From NCBI GenBank assembly GCA_965226245.1, contig CBDDCL010000015.1, positions 5,208,001 through 5,272,000 on the forward strand: a stretch of 64,000 nt of DNA, given 5' to 3'. The notes below the pieces were generated by a model, which saw nothing but the letters and a program-made list of their open reading frames with translations, had not been told where the DNA came from and ran no database searches. Shown here piece by piece: positions 53,235-61,173 of the stretch. The position numbers were made by a program, and so were the translations under genes. This stretch comes from CBDCYS01 sp965226245 (GTDB lineage Bacteria > Acidobacteriota > Terriglobia > Bryobacterales > UBA6623). Every line of letters begins with the position of its first letter. The first letter of the stretch is position 1.

Positions 53235-54019
53235 ATGCTCACAGCCACGAGGTTCATCGTATTTGGCCTGCTGCTGGCCGCCGCCGCGAGGGCGGACCCG
53301 CCACCAGCTCCCCCTGTTCCGGCGAACCTTCCGGAACCCCGCACGCCCGAGTGGGGCGCCGAGCTGGCACGCGGCCCGGGGATGGACGACGCACCCCTTG
53401 GGGTTGGCCATTTGCGCTCCGCCGGCGGGTCCGGACATGGCTGGAAGCTGTGCTCTTTCCGCTCTATCGAGGTCCCGGCGGCCCCCACTGGGGCTGGCTC
53501 GCGCACGGCTGGCTGCTCTCGAACGACGGTGAGAAGCGGCCGTTTCCGGCGTCCTGCTTGGTGGAAACGTCGTACGAGTCGAGTTCGATGATTGTGAGCG
53601 AGTGGCACGAGGATGGATGGTTTCGCGTGGCGGTGCACAAGCCCTGTGTCGAAGAGGAGGAGCCGCTGTGGAGCCATCGCTCGCTGCTCGAACTGGGCGG
53701 GCAACAACTGACCGCTCAACTCTGGCGGGACTTCTTCTTCCAAGACGATATTTCACCATTGTCCTTCCGGCAAGCGGAGATTCCCCACGCGCTCAGAGCC
53801 GGGCCGAGCGCTGAGGCCGAACGAATCAGTTGGATCGGAGCCGCACACTCGATGGAGCCGCTGGAAGTTGCCGGCGACTGGATGCGTGTTCGTGTCACGC
53901 AACCGAGCGACTACTGTATCGGCCCTGAAGACTGGAAGGGTGTCAAGCACGAAGGCTGGGTGCGATGGCGCGATGACGAAAAAGGGCCGTGGGTCTTCAT
54001 CTGGTCGCGCGGCTGCTGA
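53235..54019 (+). pseudogene. Exported protein of unknown function, frameshifted
   Basis: The first frame starts with a good signal peptide (MLTATRFIVFGLLLAAAARA) and DPPPAPPVPANLPEPRTPEW. The second frame carries the body from about 53410: RTWLEAVLFPLYRGPGGPHW, GWLAHGWLL, SYESSSMIVSEWHEDGWFR and GVKHEGWVRWRDDEKGPW, ending at 54019. A one- or two-base indel around 53400-53440 would join them into about 260 residues. The repeated WxHxW patterns suggest SH3-like domains, but I cannot name the family. Confidence 0.55.
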
Positions 54020-54538
54020 TTGCCGCCGTCAGCCGTCATCAAGCGGCAGCCGGCGGAAGCAGCGTGACTTCCGTCTCGGCCTTGCGCCACGAGGGCGGCG
54101 AGTGGATGCGCTATCCGCTGAGTAGGTTTCCCTTAGCCCGTCGTCCTTCGTCCAAGTGCGGACGGTGACGGAGGCGTCCGCGGCGAGCGAGAACAGTCCC
54201 GCCGCAGTCAGCAGAACTGAGCGGACTCTTCGACGTATCAGCACCACTTACACCACTTATCGGCAGACGAAACCGGTTTCGGTTTCAACTGTGCTGGGTC
54301 CGTCACGATTGAAATCAGCTTGCCCATCCCCGCTAGGAACAACGCTCACCGCGGCATTGTCAAGTGAACACTGGCCGGCGACAATTGCCCCATGGAATCA
54401 CTGTATCGACGCCACCGCTTTCCACCCGAGATCATCAGCCAGGCCAACCGGCCTCGCCGGTCCGCCTGAACTCGCCACCGAAATTTCGGGGCGCGAGGGT
54501 ATGTTTCTTCTCCGCAATTCCTCTAAAATACTGAGCAA
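54020..54538. other. Intergenic region before the STAND gene
   Basis: A minus-strand frame from 54247 begins with a signal-like SVLLTAAGLFSLAADA but soon becomes Arg-rich and stops, so it may be a broken gene. The rest shows nothing recognisable. A TAAAAT at about 54516-54523 could be a -10 for a near-leaderless transcript of the next gene. Confidence 0.35.
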
Positions 54539-56857
54539 ATGCCGGATGGGTCGAACATCCTCAAATACGTCCCTTGGGCTCTGGGTTTACTTGTCGTCAT
54601 TGCGCTATATCTCGGAGGGAAGAAGTTCCTTGAACAGAGCGGACTGGCGTTTTGGGAAGGGGTTTGGCGGGTGATCACTTGGCCCTTTCGACGTATCTTT
54701 CGTCGGGAGGCCCCGCAAGTGGCTCAGCCGCAACCCGAGCCGCCGGAAGTGAACCAGCACCCCGCACAACCCCAAACGGTAGAAGTGGTCGTAAGACATG
54801 AGCAAATCCCGCCTGCCTCGCCACAAAAATCAACCGCTCCTCAACTCCCCGACCCGGTCACGGACTTTAGGGGACGGGAGAGCAAGGTGGAGCAGGTTGT
54901 CAAACGCTTGCGGAACCGCGAAGGAGCAGTCATCGGCGGCCAAGGCGGCGTCGGCAAGACCGAGCTGGCCTACTACGTGGCGAGTGAGGTGCGCGACGTC
55001 TACCCCGGCGGCCAGATCCAGCTCAACTTGCGCGGGCTTGACAAGGACCCGGTCACGCCGGAAAAAGCGATGGGTGAGGTCATTCTGGCCCTCGAGCCCG
55101 GGCAAAAGCTCCCCGAGCCCGGGCAAATCGCCGGGCTCTACCAGGGACTGCTGGCCGAACGAAGTGTGCTGATCCTGGCCGATAACGCCAAGGACAGCGA
55201 CCAGGTACGTCCGCTCGTGCCCAAGCCGCCCTCAGCGCTGCTGGTCACCTCGCGGCAGACGATTCTGCTCGCCGGTGTCGAGCGTGTTGACCTGGAACAA
55301 CTCGACCCGCCCGAGGCCGCAGCGTTGCTGCGCGGCATACTTGGCGAGAAACCGGCCAGCGGCGAGCAAATCGCCGAACTGGCCGGGCTGTGCGGTTATT
55401 TGCCGCTGGCTCTGCGAGTCGTGGGCAACCGCTTGGCTGCTTCACCCGCTCTGGGAGTAGGCGACTATCTCAAGAAGCTGGCAGAGAAGCCCGCCGACAT
55501 GCGCTTTGAAGGTCGCGACGTGATGAAGGTCTTGGCCGAGAGCGTGGAGGCACTCGAGCGTGACGACGCGGACCTGGTGAAGAAATGGCGCTCGCTGGCT
55601 GTCTTCCCGGTGCCGTTTGACCGCCAAGCCGCCGAGGCCGTGGGGGAGTTCGAGGGGGACGAGCTGGACGTGCTGGTCGGCCGCAGCCTGGTCCTTTACG
55701 ACAAGAAAGAAGAGCGCTTGCGGCTGCACGACCTGATGAGCGAAGTGGCCCGGATCAGCCGGCCCGCCAGCGAGATGTACGGGGCGGCGGGACGCCACGC
55801 AGCACATTATCAGGCGGTTGCGGGTCGTGCCGACGACACTTACGAGAGCGGCGGCGACGGTGTTCTGGAGGGGTTGCGCTTGTTTGACCGCAATCGCGTC
55901 CATATTGAAGCGGGACAAGCCTGGGCGGCCGAGCATGCGGCCTCCGATGAGGCTGCAGCACTTTTGGCGCAGCTCTACCCGCTGCGGGCTCCAAACATGC
56001 TCGAGCTGCGCCAACACCCACGTGAGCGCATCCGCTGGATGGAAGCCTCCGCACAAGCCGCCCGCAAGCTGGGCAACCGCAAAGACGAGGGCCTGGCGCT
56101 GGGGAACCTGGGCAACGCGTATGCGGATTTAGGGGAGACGAGGCGTGCGATCGAGTATTACGAGCAGGTTTTGGCGATAGCGCGGGAGGCGGGCGACCGT
56201 CGCACCGAGGGCAACGCGCTGGGGAACCTGGGCGCGGCGTATGCGGATTTAGGGGAGACGAGGCGTGCGATCGAGTATAACGAGCAGCGTTTGACGATAG
56301 CGCGGGAGACGGGCGACCGCCGCGGCGAGGGGCGGGCGCTGGGGAACTTGGGCGTAGCGTATCGGCGATTAGGGGAGACGAGGCGATCGATCGAGTATTA
56401 CGAACAGCGGCTAGCGATAGCGCGGGAGACGGGCGACCGCCGCGGCGAGGGCATGGCGCTCAACAACCTGGGCGTTGCGTATCAGGAGCTAGGGGAGACG
56501 AGGCGTGCGATCGAGCACTACGAGCAGGATTTGGCGATAGCGCGGGAGACGGGCGACCGCCGCGGCGAAGGGCAGACGCTGGGGAACCTGGGCAACGCGT
56601 ATGCGGATTTAGGGGAGACGAGGCGTGCGATCGAGTATTACGAGCAGCATCAGGCGATGGCACGGGAGACGGGCGACCGCCGCGGCGAGGGGAATGCGCT
56701 GTGGAATCGCGCCTTAGCGGTAGACAGCCTTTGCCGCCGCGAAGAAGCGATCGCCGACGCCAAAGCGTCCCTGACGATTAGAGAGCAAATCGAAGACCCC
56801 AACGCCGACAAGGCGCGCCGCCAGCTCGCCGACTGGGGGGTGCAATCCGAGGGGTAG
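54539..56857 (+). CDS. Membrane-anchored NB-ARC (STAND) ATPase with TPR repeats
   Basis: 772 residues. A transmembrane helix at about 10-27 (VPWALGLLVVIALYLGG), a basic amphipathic stretch (WRVITWPFRRIFRR), then a Pro/Gln-rich linker to about 105. The STAND ATPase follows: FRGRE at 110, Walker A GGQGGVGKT 133-141, Walker B VLILADNA, a sensor SALLVTSRQ, GYLPLALRVVG (GLPL-like) and RLRLHDLMSEVAR (MHD-like). Residues 521-720 are five 40-residue TPR units of nearly identical sequence, then a capping helix. Such proteins switch on when the repeats sense a ligand; effectors vary. There is no separate effector domain, so the membrane anchor may be the output. A role in signalling or defence is inference. 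No Shine-Dalgarno. Confidence 0.85.
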   Translation: MPDGSNILKYVPWALGLLVVIALYLGGKKFLEQSGLAFWEGVWRVITWPFRRIFRREAPQVAQPQPEPPEVNQHPAQPQTVEVVVRHEQIPPASPQKSTAPQLPDPVTDFRGRESKVEQVVKRLRNREGAVIGGQGGVGKTELAYYVASEVRDVYPGGQIQLNLRGLDKDPVTPEKAMGEVILALEPGQKLPEPGQIAGLYQGLLAERSVLILADNAKDSDQVRPLVPKPPSALLVTSRQTILLAGVERVDLEQLDPPEAAALLRGILGEKPASGEQIAELAGLCGYLPLALRVVGNRLAASPALGVGDYLKKLAEKPADMRFEGRDVMKVLAESVEALERDDADLVKKWRSLAVFPVPFDRQAAEAVGEFEGDELDVLVGRSLVLYDKKEERLRLHDLMSEVARISRPASEMYGAAGRHAAHYQAVAGRADDTYESGGDGVLEGLRLFDRNRVHIEAGQAWAAEHAASDEAAALLAQLYPLRAPNMLELRQHPRERIRWMEASAQAARKLGNRKDEGLALGNLGNAYADLGETRRAIEYYEQVLAIAREAGDRRTEGNALGNLGAAYADLGETRRAIEYNEQRLTIARETGDRRGEGRALGNLGVAYRRLGETRRSIEYYEQRLAIARETGDRRGEGMALNNLGVAYQELGETRRAIEHYEQDLAIARETGDRRGEGQTLGNLGNAYADLGETRRAIEYYEQHQAMARETGDRRGEGNALWNRALAVDSLCRREEAIADAKASLTIREQIEDPNADKARRQLADWGVQSEG
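56099..56698 (+). repeat. Five tandem 120-bp units encoding TPRs
   Basis: Units start at 56099, 56219, 56339, 56459 and 56579. Each contains CTNGGCGTATGCGGATTTAG-like and GGGGAGACGAGGCG plus GCGGGAGACGGGCGACCGCC segments, nearly identical at DNA level including third positions. This points to recent duplication or gene conversion rather than ancient TPR divergence. Confidence 0.85.
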
Positions 56858-57009
56858 CCTGGGGCCGGCCTGCATTTCCTTGGCGCCCTTGGGCCAGTAT
56901 TTAAGTCTCGGATTTTCGCAAGCGCTCGAGACCGGCATAGGCACGCGGGAAGGATCAACAATAGGGGCCCCAACGCGGACCAGCCGCAACCGAACGGCGA
57001 GGCGCGACG

Positions 57010-57085
57010 ATCGGGTCGGGTACCGGGGATTGCGCCCCGGCACCCTCCCACACCACCGGACATACGGTTTTCCCTATCCGGCGGT
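57010..57085 (-). mobile_element. 3' end of a group II intron (domains V-VI), remnant
   Basis: On the minus strand CGCCGGATAGGGAAAACC, then GTATGTCCGGTGG, resembles the domain V hairpin with a GAAA-type loop. TGTGGGAGGGTGCCGGGGCG, then CAATCCCCGGTACC, looks like domain VI. The end ACCCGACCCGAT matches typical 3' splice ends. No reverse transcriptase is present. It lies directly at the broken 5' edge of the next gene fragment. Confidence 0.45.
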
Positions 57086-57109
57086 TGGTCAACCGACGGG
57101 CGAGTTCTT

Positions 57110-57625
57110 GTGTTCGACCGCGACCATCCTGAACACAGAGACGACATCTGGTATCTGAAGCGTAAGGACGACGGACAAGGCTTTGACGAGGTTCCATTCC
57201 TTCAGACGCCGTTCGTCGAACGGAACCCCAAACTATCTCCTGACGGCCGGTTCATCGCGTACCAGTCGGACGAGTCGGGCAGATTCGAGGTCTATGTGAG
57301 GCCCTTTCCCGAGGGCAACGATAAGTGGCCGGTGTCACGCAACGGCGGCGGTGATCCCCGCTGGAGCAAAGACGGCAAGGAGCTATTCTACGTGGAAGGC
57401 GCCACTCTTGTGACCGTTGCCGTCGCAACGAACGCTAGGTTTTCAGCGGGAGAAGCCACGCGCCTGTTCTCCGCACTGTCTCTGCAGTTCGGCAATTACC
57501 CCAACTACGATGTATTGCCCGACGGGCGGCGGTTTGTGCTCGTAGAAAACGTGGACGTGGAGCCGCCTCGCATCCACGTCGTCCAAAACTGGTTCGAAGA
57601 GTTCCGCGGCCGCGAGCAGGACTGA
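57110..57625 (+). pseudogene. C-terminal fragment of a PD40/TolB-like propeller protein
   Basis: Similarity begins at about 57082 (GWSTDGRVLVFDRDH) and runs through IWYLKRKDDGQGFDEVPFLQ, LSPDGRFIAYQSDESGRFE, VYVRPFPEGNDKWPVSRNGG and LPDGRRFVLVENV to IHVVQNWFEEFRGREQD. This is the end of the long PD40 propeller proteins, often fused to a Ser/Thr kinase or winged-helix domain; the first several hundred residues are missing. Related fragments are at 10740 and 63725. It is open from GTG 57110 but unlikely to be functional. Confidence 0.75.
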
Positions 57626-57713
57626 GTCCCGCGAAGCACTGCACCAGTAGCGGCCGGCCGAGCCAACAAACCGGACCCCGCCTGCTACAATGAGAACGGT
57701 AAGCGGCAAAGGT

Positions 57714-57763
57714 GGATGTGGCGCACGTCTCCAGACGTGCCGTGTCGCCATTCCTGGCGACAT
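57714..57763 (-). repeat. Dispersed hairpin repeat (VARNGDTA type), second copy
   Basis: The reverse complement reads ATGTCGCCAGGAATGGCGAC, then ACGGCACGTCTGGAGACGTG and CGCCACATC, matching 24761-24809. It contains GCACGTCTGGAGACGTGC and TCGCCA/TGGCGA stems. The rest of 57626-58221 contains no recognised gene. Confidence 0.65.
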
Positions 57764-58221
57764 GTCTTATGTGGCATGGCCTTACCAGCATGGCCGCTGG
57801 CCCGAGTTGCCGCCAATCCGCCAGCCGCGCTGAGCGACAACAATACCTCAAATCCGCAAGAAAACCTGTCAGTTTGCTAGGGATCCTGCCACGGTCCCGC
57901 CGCCGGCTGCAACCCGAGGCACTGAAAACAAAAACATTATCGGTTGACACCATGACGAGGCGTCGAAAATGGCCCAGATCCTGCCATATTGTGCCATTCT
58001 CTGCCATTTCCAGGCATTTTGTAAAGAAAATTTATACCTCACCCGGCAACCTCTTTTGTTTCATCACTTCGCCAGGCCGTGGCCACTGACATCCCGGCGT
58101 GCCGAGGACACCGCGAAAAGGACACTTTGCACCGAGAAGCGGAAATCCGGCCCTCTGGCAACCATCAGTCGGCGGGTCCGCAATCCGCCCGTCCCGTGCT
58201 TGTGGTAAAACGATAACTCTT

Positions 58222-59028
58222 ATGCCAATGCTCAGCAACACCATCAAGGCAAAGCTCCAGACGGGCGGGTCCGTACTGGGGACTTGTGTTACCGACTACA
58301 TCACGACCGAGGTCGCGCCGACCATCAAAGCGGCGGGGCTGGATTTCTTTTTTATCGACACGGAGCACTCCGTCGCCGCCTACCGCGACATTCAGAACCT
58401 GGTTCGATCCGCCAAGGCCTTTGGGGTGATCCCGCTGGTGCGGGTGACGCAGACCGAGGGGCATCTGATCTCGCGAGCCCTCGACGTGGGCGCGATGGGC
58501 ATTGTGGCGCCCCGAGTCCATAGCGTCGAACAGGCGCAATCGGTGATCCATGCCATGAAGTTCCCGCCCGTGGGCGGGCGCGGCTACGGGCTGCGGGCCA
58601 TCATCCACGATTTCGACTTCGCGGGCGCCGAAGCCGAGATGGAATCCTCCAACCAAGAGACAATGGCCATTCTGCAGATGGAAAGCAAAGAGTGCGTGGA
58701 AGCCATCTACGACATCACGGCCATCCCTGGCGTCGATGCGACGATGGTTGGGCCGTTTGATCTCTCCGTGTCGCTCGGAATTCCCGGTGATTTCGAGAAC
58801 AGCATTTTCTGGAAGGCCTTCGACCGCATGGTCGACGCCTGCAATAAGAACGGCGTGGCGCCCGGCGTGCATATGGCCAGCACGAAGATGCTCAAGCGCG
58901 CCCAGGAGCACGGCGCCCGCTTCCTGGTTTACGGCAGCGACGTTTCGATGATGCTGGCGGGCTGGAAAGCGGCTCGCGCGGAAATTCCGTCCTCCGAAGA
59001 GGTTGCCGCAAAAAGCGGTTACATGTAA
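58222..59028 (+). CDS. HpcH/HpaI aldolase (4-hydroxy-2-oxo acid aldolase family)
   Basis: 268 residues from ATG 58222; no signal peptide. Catalytic layout: FFFIDTEHSVAAY (His/Asp region), IPLVRVTQTEG (Arg), MAILQMESKECVE (metal Glu) and ATMVGPFDLSVSLGIPG (metal Asp, canonical GPxDLS). It cleaves 4-hydroxy-2-oxo acids to pyruvate (or glyoxylate-like product) plus an aldehyde. It is the cytosolic counterpart of the exported protein at 24975 but only distantly similar. The gene stands alone. Confidence 0.93.
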   Translation: MPMLSNTIKAKLQTGGSVLGTCVTDYITTEVAPTIKAAGLDFFFIDTEHSVAAYRDIQNLVRSAKAFGVIPLVRVTQTEGHLISRALDVGAMGIVAPRVHSVEQAQSVIHAMKFPPVGGRGYGLRAIIHDFDFAGAEAEMESSNQETMAILQMESKECVEAIYDITAIPGVDATMVGPFDLSVSLGIPGDFENSIFWKAFDRMVDACNKNGVAPGVHMASTKMLKRAQEHGARFLVYGSDVSMMLAGWKAARAEIPSSEEVAAKSGYM

Positions 59029-59048
59029 AAACCGCTTCCGCTACCTGA

Positions 59049-59140
59049 CTTTCGCAAATTACGGTGATACGTTCCGCGCTCGATGGGTAGGGGCACAGCG
59101 TGCTGTGCCCAGCTGCAAGCGTCACTATATTTTGCGAAAC
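59049..59140. repeat. 92-bp inverted-repeat element
   Basis: TTTCGCAAATTACGGTGA (from 59050) mirrors TCACTATATTTTGCGAAA at the other end. Inside is GGGCACAGC-GTG-CTGTGCCC (about 59091-59110). It looks like a small palindromic element abutting the next insertion. Confidence 0.5.
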
Positions 59141-59143
59141 TCG

Positions 59144-59299
59144 GTAGGTTCAATGCTGTTCACTTAGAGCCTTTGAGCCGCGAAGCGGCGTTGTAGCAGA
59201 GCGCTGTGTGGCGGGCGTTCATTGATGCCCGAAACAAGAGCACGCGCCATTCAACCAAAACTCCCCGCGGAACTGCTAACTGAACAGTATTAGGGCTAG
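59144..59299. repeat. Short complete CAAT(A/G)CTGTTCA element, 156 bp
   Basis: GTAG (59144-59147), GTT, CAATGCTGTTCACTTAGAG at the left; GCTAACTGAACAGTATTA, GGG, CTAG (59296-59299) at the right. The left interior matches the elements at 34884 and 43168; the right interior is the reverse complement of 25940-26040 beside the IS4-type transposase relic. This copy therefore joins the two ends of that transposon with the middle deleted. Confidence 0.75.
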
Positions 59300-59389
59300 C
59301 TTCCCCCGGGAAAACATTTCCACGGTCCTGGGGCGCGGTTCGTCAATCAGTATTGGCGGTATTGGTGCATCTTTTCAGGCCTGGCTCAG

Positions 59390-59470
59390 GCGGTTCGCCG
59401 GGAGTCGAACCCGGCGTGTGTTCTTTCAGCCAGGGACCTGGCCGTCGGCGGACGCAGTGTCAAAAACCGC
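59390..59470 (-). other. tRNA-like sequence (acceptor stem and T-arm only)
   Basis: On the minus strand GCGGTTT pairs with GAACCGC, and GCCGGGTTCGACTCCCGGC is a textbook T-arm. The 45 bases between them do not fold into D and anticodon arms, and no CCA is encoded. It may be a decayed tRNA or an old integration site rather than a working gene. Confidence 0.35.
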
Positions 59471-59486
59471 ATGTTATAGTTTGGGT

Positions 59487-60302
59487 ATGATCCCCCTACG
59501 GTGGTTGCGGAGGCGGGTTTTCGCGGCGATGCTGCTGATTCTAGCCGCCGGGTTTTTGATCGCTCAGCGCACCTATCGGGGAATTCCGCTGCCTCCGCCG
59601 GGGCCGGTTTACGTGGCCGAGCCGGTCGACGGCGACGTTCCCGGGGAGTTTTCGTTTGTGCGCCTGGCTTACAGTGACCCCTACGGTCCGAGGGCGATGG
59701 CACAGCGTCCCTGGATGATTGACTCTCCCGCGGCCGAACGCCACTTTCTGCAGGGTCTGCGGCGCCTTTCCAACATTGATTGCAAGTCGAAGGAGGTCTA
59801 CATACGCGCGACGGACGATGAATTCTTCGACTATCCCTGGATCTACGTCGTCGAGCCGGGACACTGGGATCTGACCGACGAGGAGGCCGGGCTGATTCGA
59901 GAATATTTGCTCCGCGGCGGTTTCATGATCTTTGACGATTTTCACGGGAAATACGAGTGGGTTACATTCATGCGCGGCCTTCGCAAGGTTTTTCCGGATC
60001 GCCCTGTCGTCGACCTGGGCCCCGAGGAAGAAGCCTTTCATGTGCTCTACGATCTGGAACCGAAAGAACAGATCCCGGGGGCTCAAATGCTCTATACGGG
60101 CCGCACGTACGAGCGGGACGGATTCACGCCCCACTGGCGGGGAATCTACGACGACGCCGGCCGTTTGATGGTGCTCATTAATTTCAACATGGATTTAGGT
60201 GACGCCTGGGAGCATGCGGACTGGCCCGAGTACCCCGAGCGTTACACCGCCATGGCCTATCGGCTAGGCATCAACTACATAGTCTATTCGATGACTCATT
60301 AG
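59487..60302 (+). CDS. DUF4159 domain protein
   Basis: 271 residues from ATG 59487. An N-terminal hydrophobic helix (FAAMLLILAAGFLIAQ) serves as anchor or signal. The DUF4159 body has FSFVRLAYSDPYG, RLSNIDCKSKEVYIRATDDE, YPWIYVVEPGHWDLTDEE, LREYLLRGGFMIFDDFHG (as IREYLLRGGFMIFDDFH) and EEAFHVLYDL, ending AYRLGINYIVYSMTH. The fold resembles class-I glutamine-amidotransferase-like (ThuA-type) domains. Members often occur with MoxR/von Willebrand genes, which are absent here. Function unknown. A TATAGT -10-like box lies 12 bp upstream. Confidence 0.88.
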   Translation: MIPLRWLRRRVFAAMLLILAAGFLIAQRTYRGIPLPPPGPVYVAEPVDGDVPGEFSFVRLAYSDPYGPRAMAQRPWMIDSPAAERHFLQGLRRLSNIDCKSKEVYIRATDDEFFDYPWIYVVEPGHWDLTDEEAGLIREYLLRGGFMIFDDFHGKYEWVTFMRGLRKVFPDRPVVDLGPEEEAFHVLYDLEPKEQIPGAQMLYTGRTYERDGFTPHWRGIYDDAGRLMVLINFNMDLGDAWEHADWPEYPERYTAMAYRLGINYIVYSMTH

Positions 60303-60548
60303 CCCTGCGAAGCCTGGTTTTTTGGCCGGCGGCGAGGCGAAGTGGGCGAGAGAAGTTGTGAGTTTGCGGGCAACGCGGCCTGCCGGCCCTTTTCAAGAGC
60401 AATAGACGCGGGGGGTGACGGTGCGTTGAGCACTCGCAAGATTGCGCCGCGAGGGCGAATCGGGCCTGTCGGCCACTTCGGGCCGGGATGGCGGGAATGC
60501 GGCGGGTCAGGTGATCCAGCAATCGGGCTGCGGCCGGCACGCCCTGAG

Positions 60549-60596
60549 GTGGCGCGCGCCTCCTGGCGGGCAGCGTCGGCCTCCGGGCCGGCGTAG
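60549..60596. repeat. GC-rich repeat (PEADAARREARAT type)
   Basis: GTGGCGCGCGCCTCCTGGCG, then GCGTCGGCCTCCGGGCCGGC, matches 53140-53186. The reverse frame translates to GPEADAARQEARAT, a string I recall from many acidobacterial hypothetical proteins. The remainder of 60303-60675 has no recognised gene. Confidence 0.6.
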
Positions 60597-60675
60597 CATT
60601 GGGCCTCCAGGTCCGTCGGGGAACGTAGTGTTGCACCCGCGAGAACCTGCAAGTTGGGAAAACGGAGCGACGCAA

Positions 60676-60705
60676 TTGACACCCGATCGAGGTGCAACAT
60701 AGAAT
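60676..60705 (+). promoter_or_regulatory. Promoter of tRNA-Gly
   Basis: TTGACA (60676-60681), 18-base spacer, TAGAAT (60700-60705), 13 bases before the tRNA. It is the best sigma-70 match in the window. Confidence 0.7.
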
Positions 60706-60718
60706 CAAAAGGATTGAA

Positions 60719-60794
60719 GCGGGAGTAACTCAGTTGGTAGAGTGCGACCTTGCCAAGGTCGATGTCGCGGGTTCGACTCCCGTCTCCCGCTCCA
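60719..60794 (+). tRNA. tRNA-Gly(GCC)
   Basis: Acceptor GCGGGAG/CTCCCGC. Anticodon arm GACCTTGCCAAGGTC with anticodon GCC. T-arm CGGGTTCGACTCCCG. CCA encoded at 60792-60794. All arms fold normally. Confidence 0.97.
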
Positions 60795-60928
60795 GTTTCC
60801 ACCGGCCTGGGCCCTAACGCGATGGGGAGCAGGGCCTTTGTTTTCAGCGGCGCCGGACAAGCAACCCTGACCTCGTTGCTGATCGACGGCAACACCTCAG
60901 CGGACAGTCGGGAAGAGCAGGTTTCTCA

Positions 60929-61003
<75 letters not shown>

Positions 61004-61126
61004 ACCTAAATCGTTGATTTCTCTGCACTTCCTTTATTCTAAAAGAGTTCATCCAGTAGCCTTGATGGTCAAATCTGGTAATCTCCGGTCATCTCCGATC
61101 CCTTCTGGGAAGCTTTGGTCAACGAA

Positions 61127-61158
61127 AGTGACCAAAAAGTGACCACGGAGAGTGACCA
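61127..61158 (+). promoter_or_regulatory. Three AGTGACCA iterons, probable integrase arm sites
   Basis: AGTGACCA occurs at 61127-61134, 61138-61145 and 61151-61158, with inverted TGGTCAA copies at about 61069 and 61116. They lie between tRNA-Cys and the integrase gene, where arm-type recombinase sites are expected. Confidence 0.5.
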
Positions 61159-61173
61159 AAGCTGTGTTCATCT

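Noticed and set aside
56099..56698. CRISPR-like tandem repeats
   Set aside because: The 120-bp units are contiguous, in frame, and encode 40-residue TPRs inside a long gene; there are no spacers.
59390..59470. Functional tRNA on the minus strand
   Set aside because: Only the acceptor stem and T-arm fold; there is no anticodon arm and no CCA. Kept as a tRNA-like relic instead.
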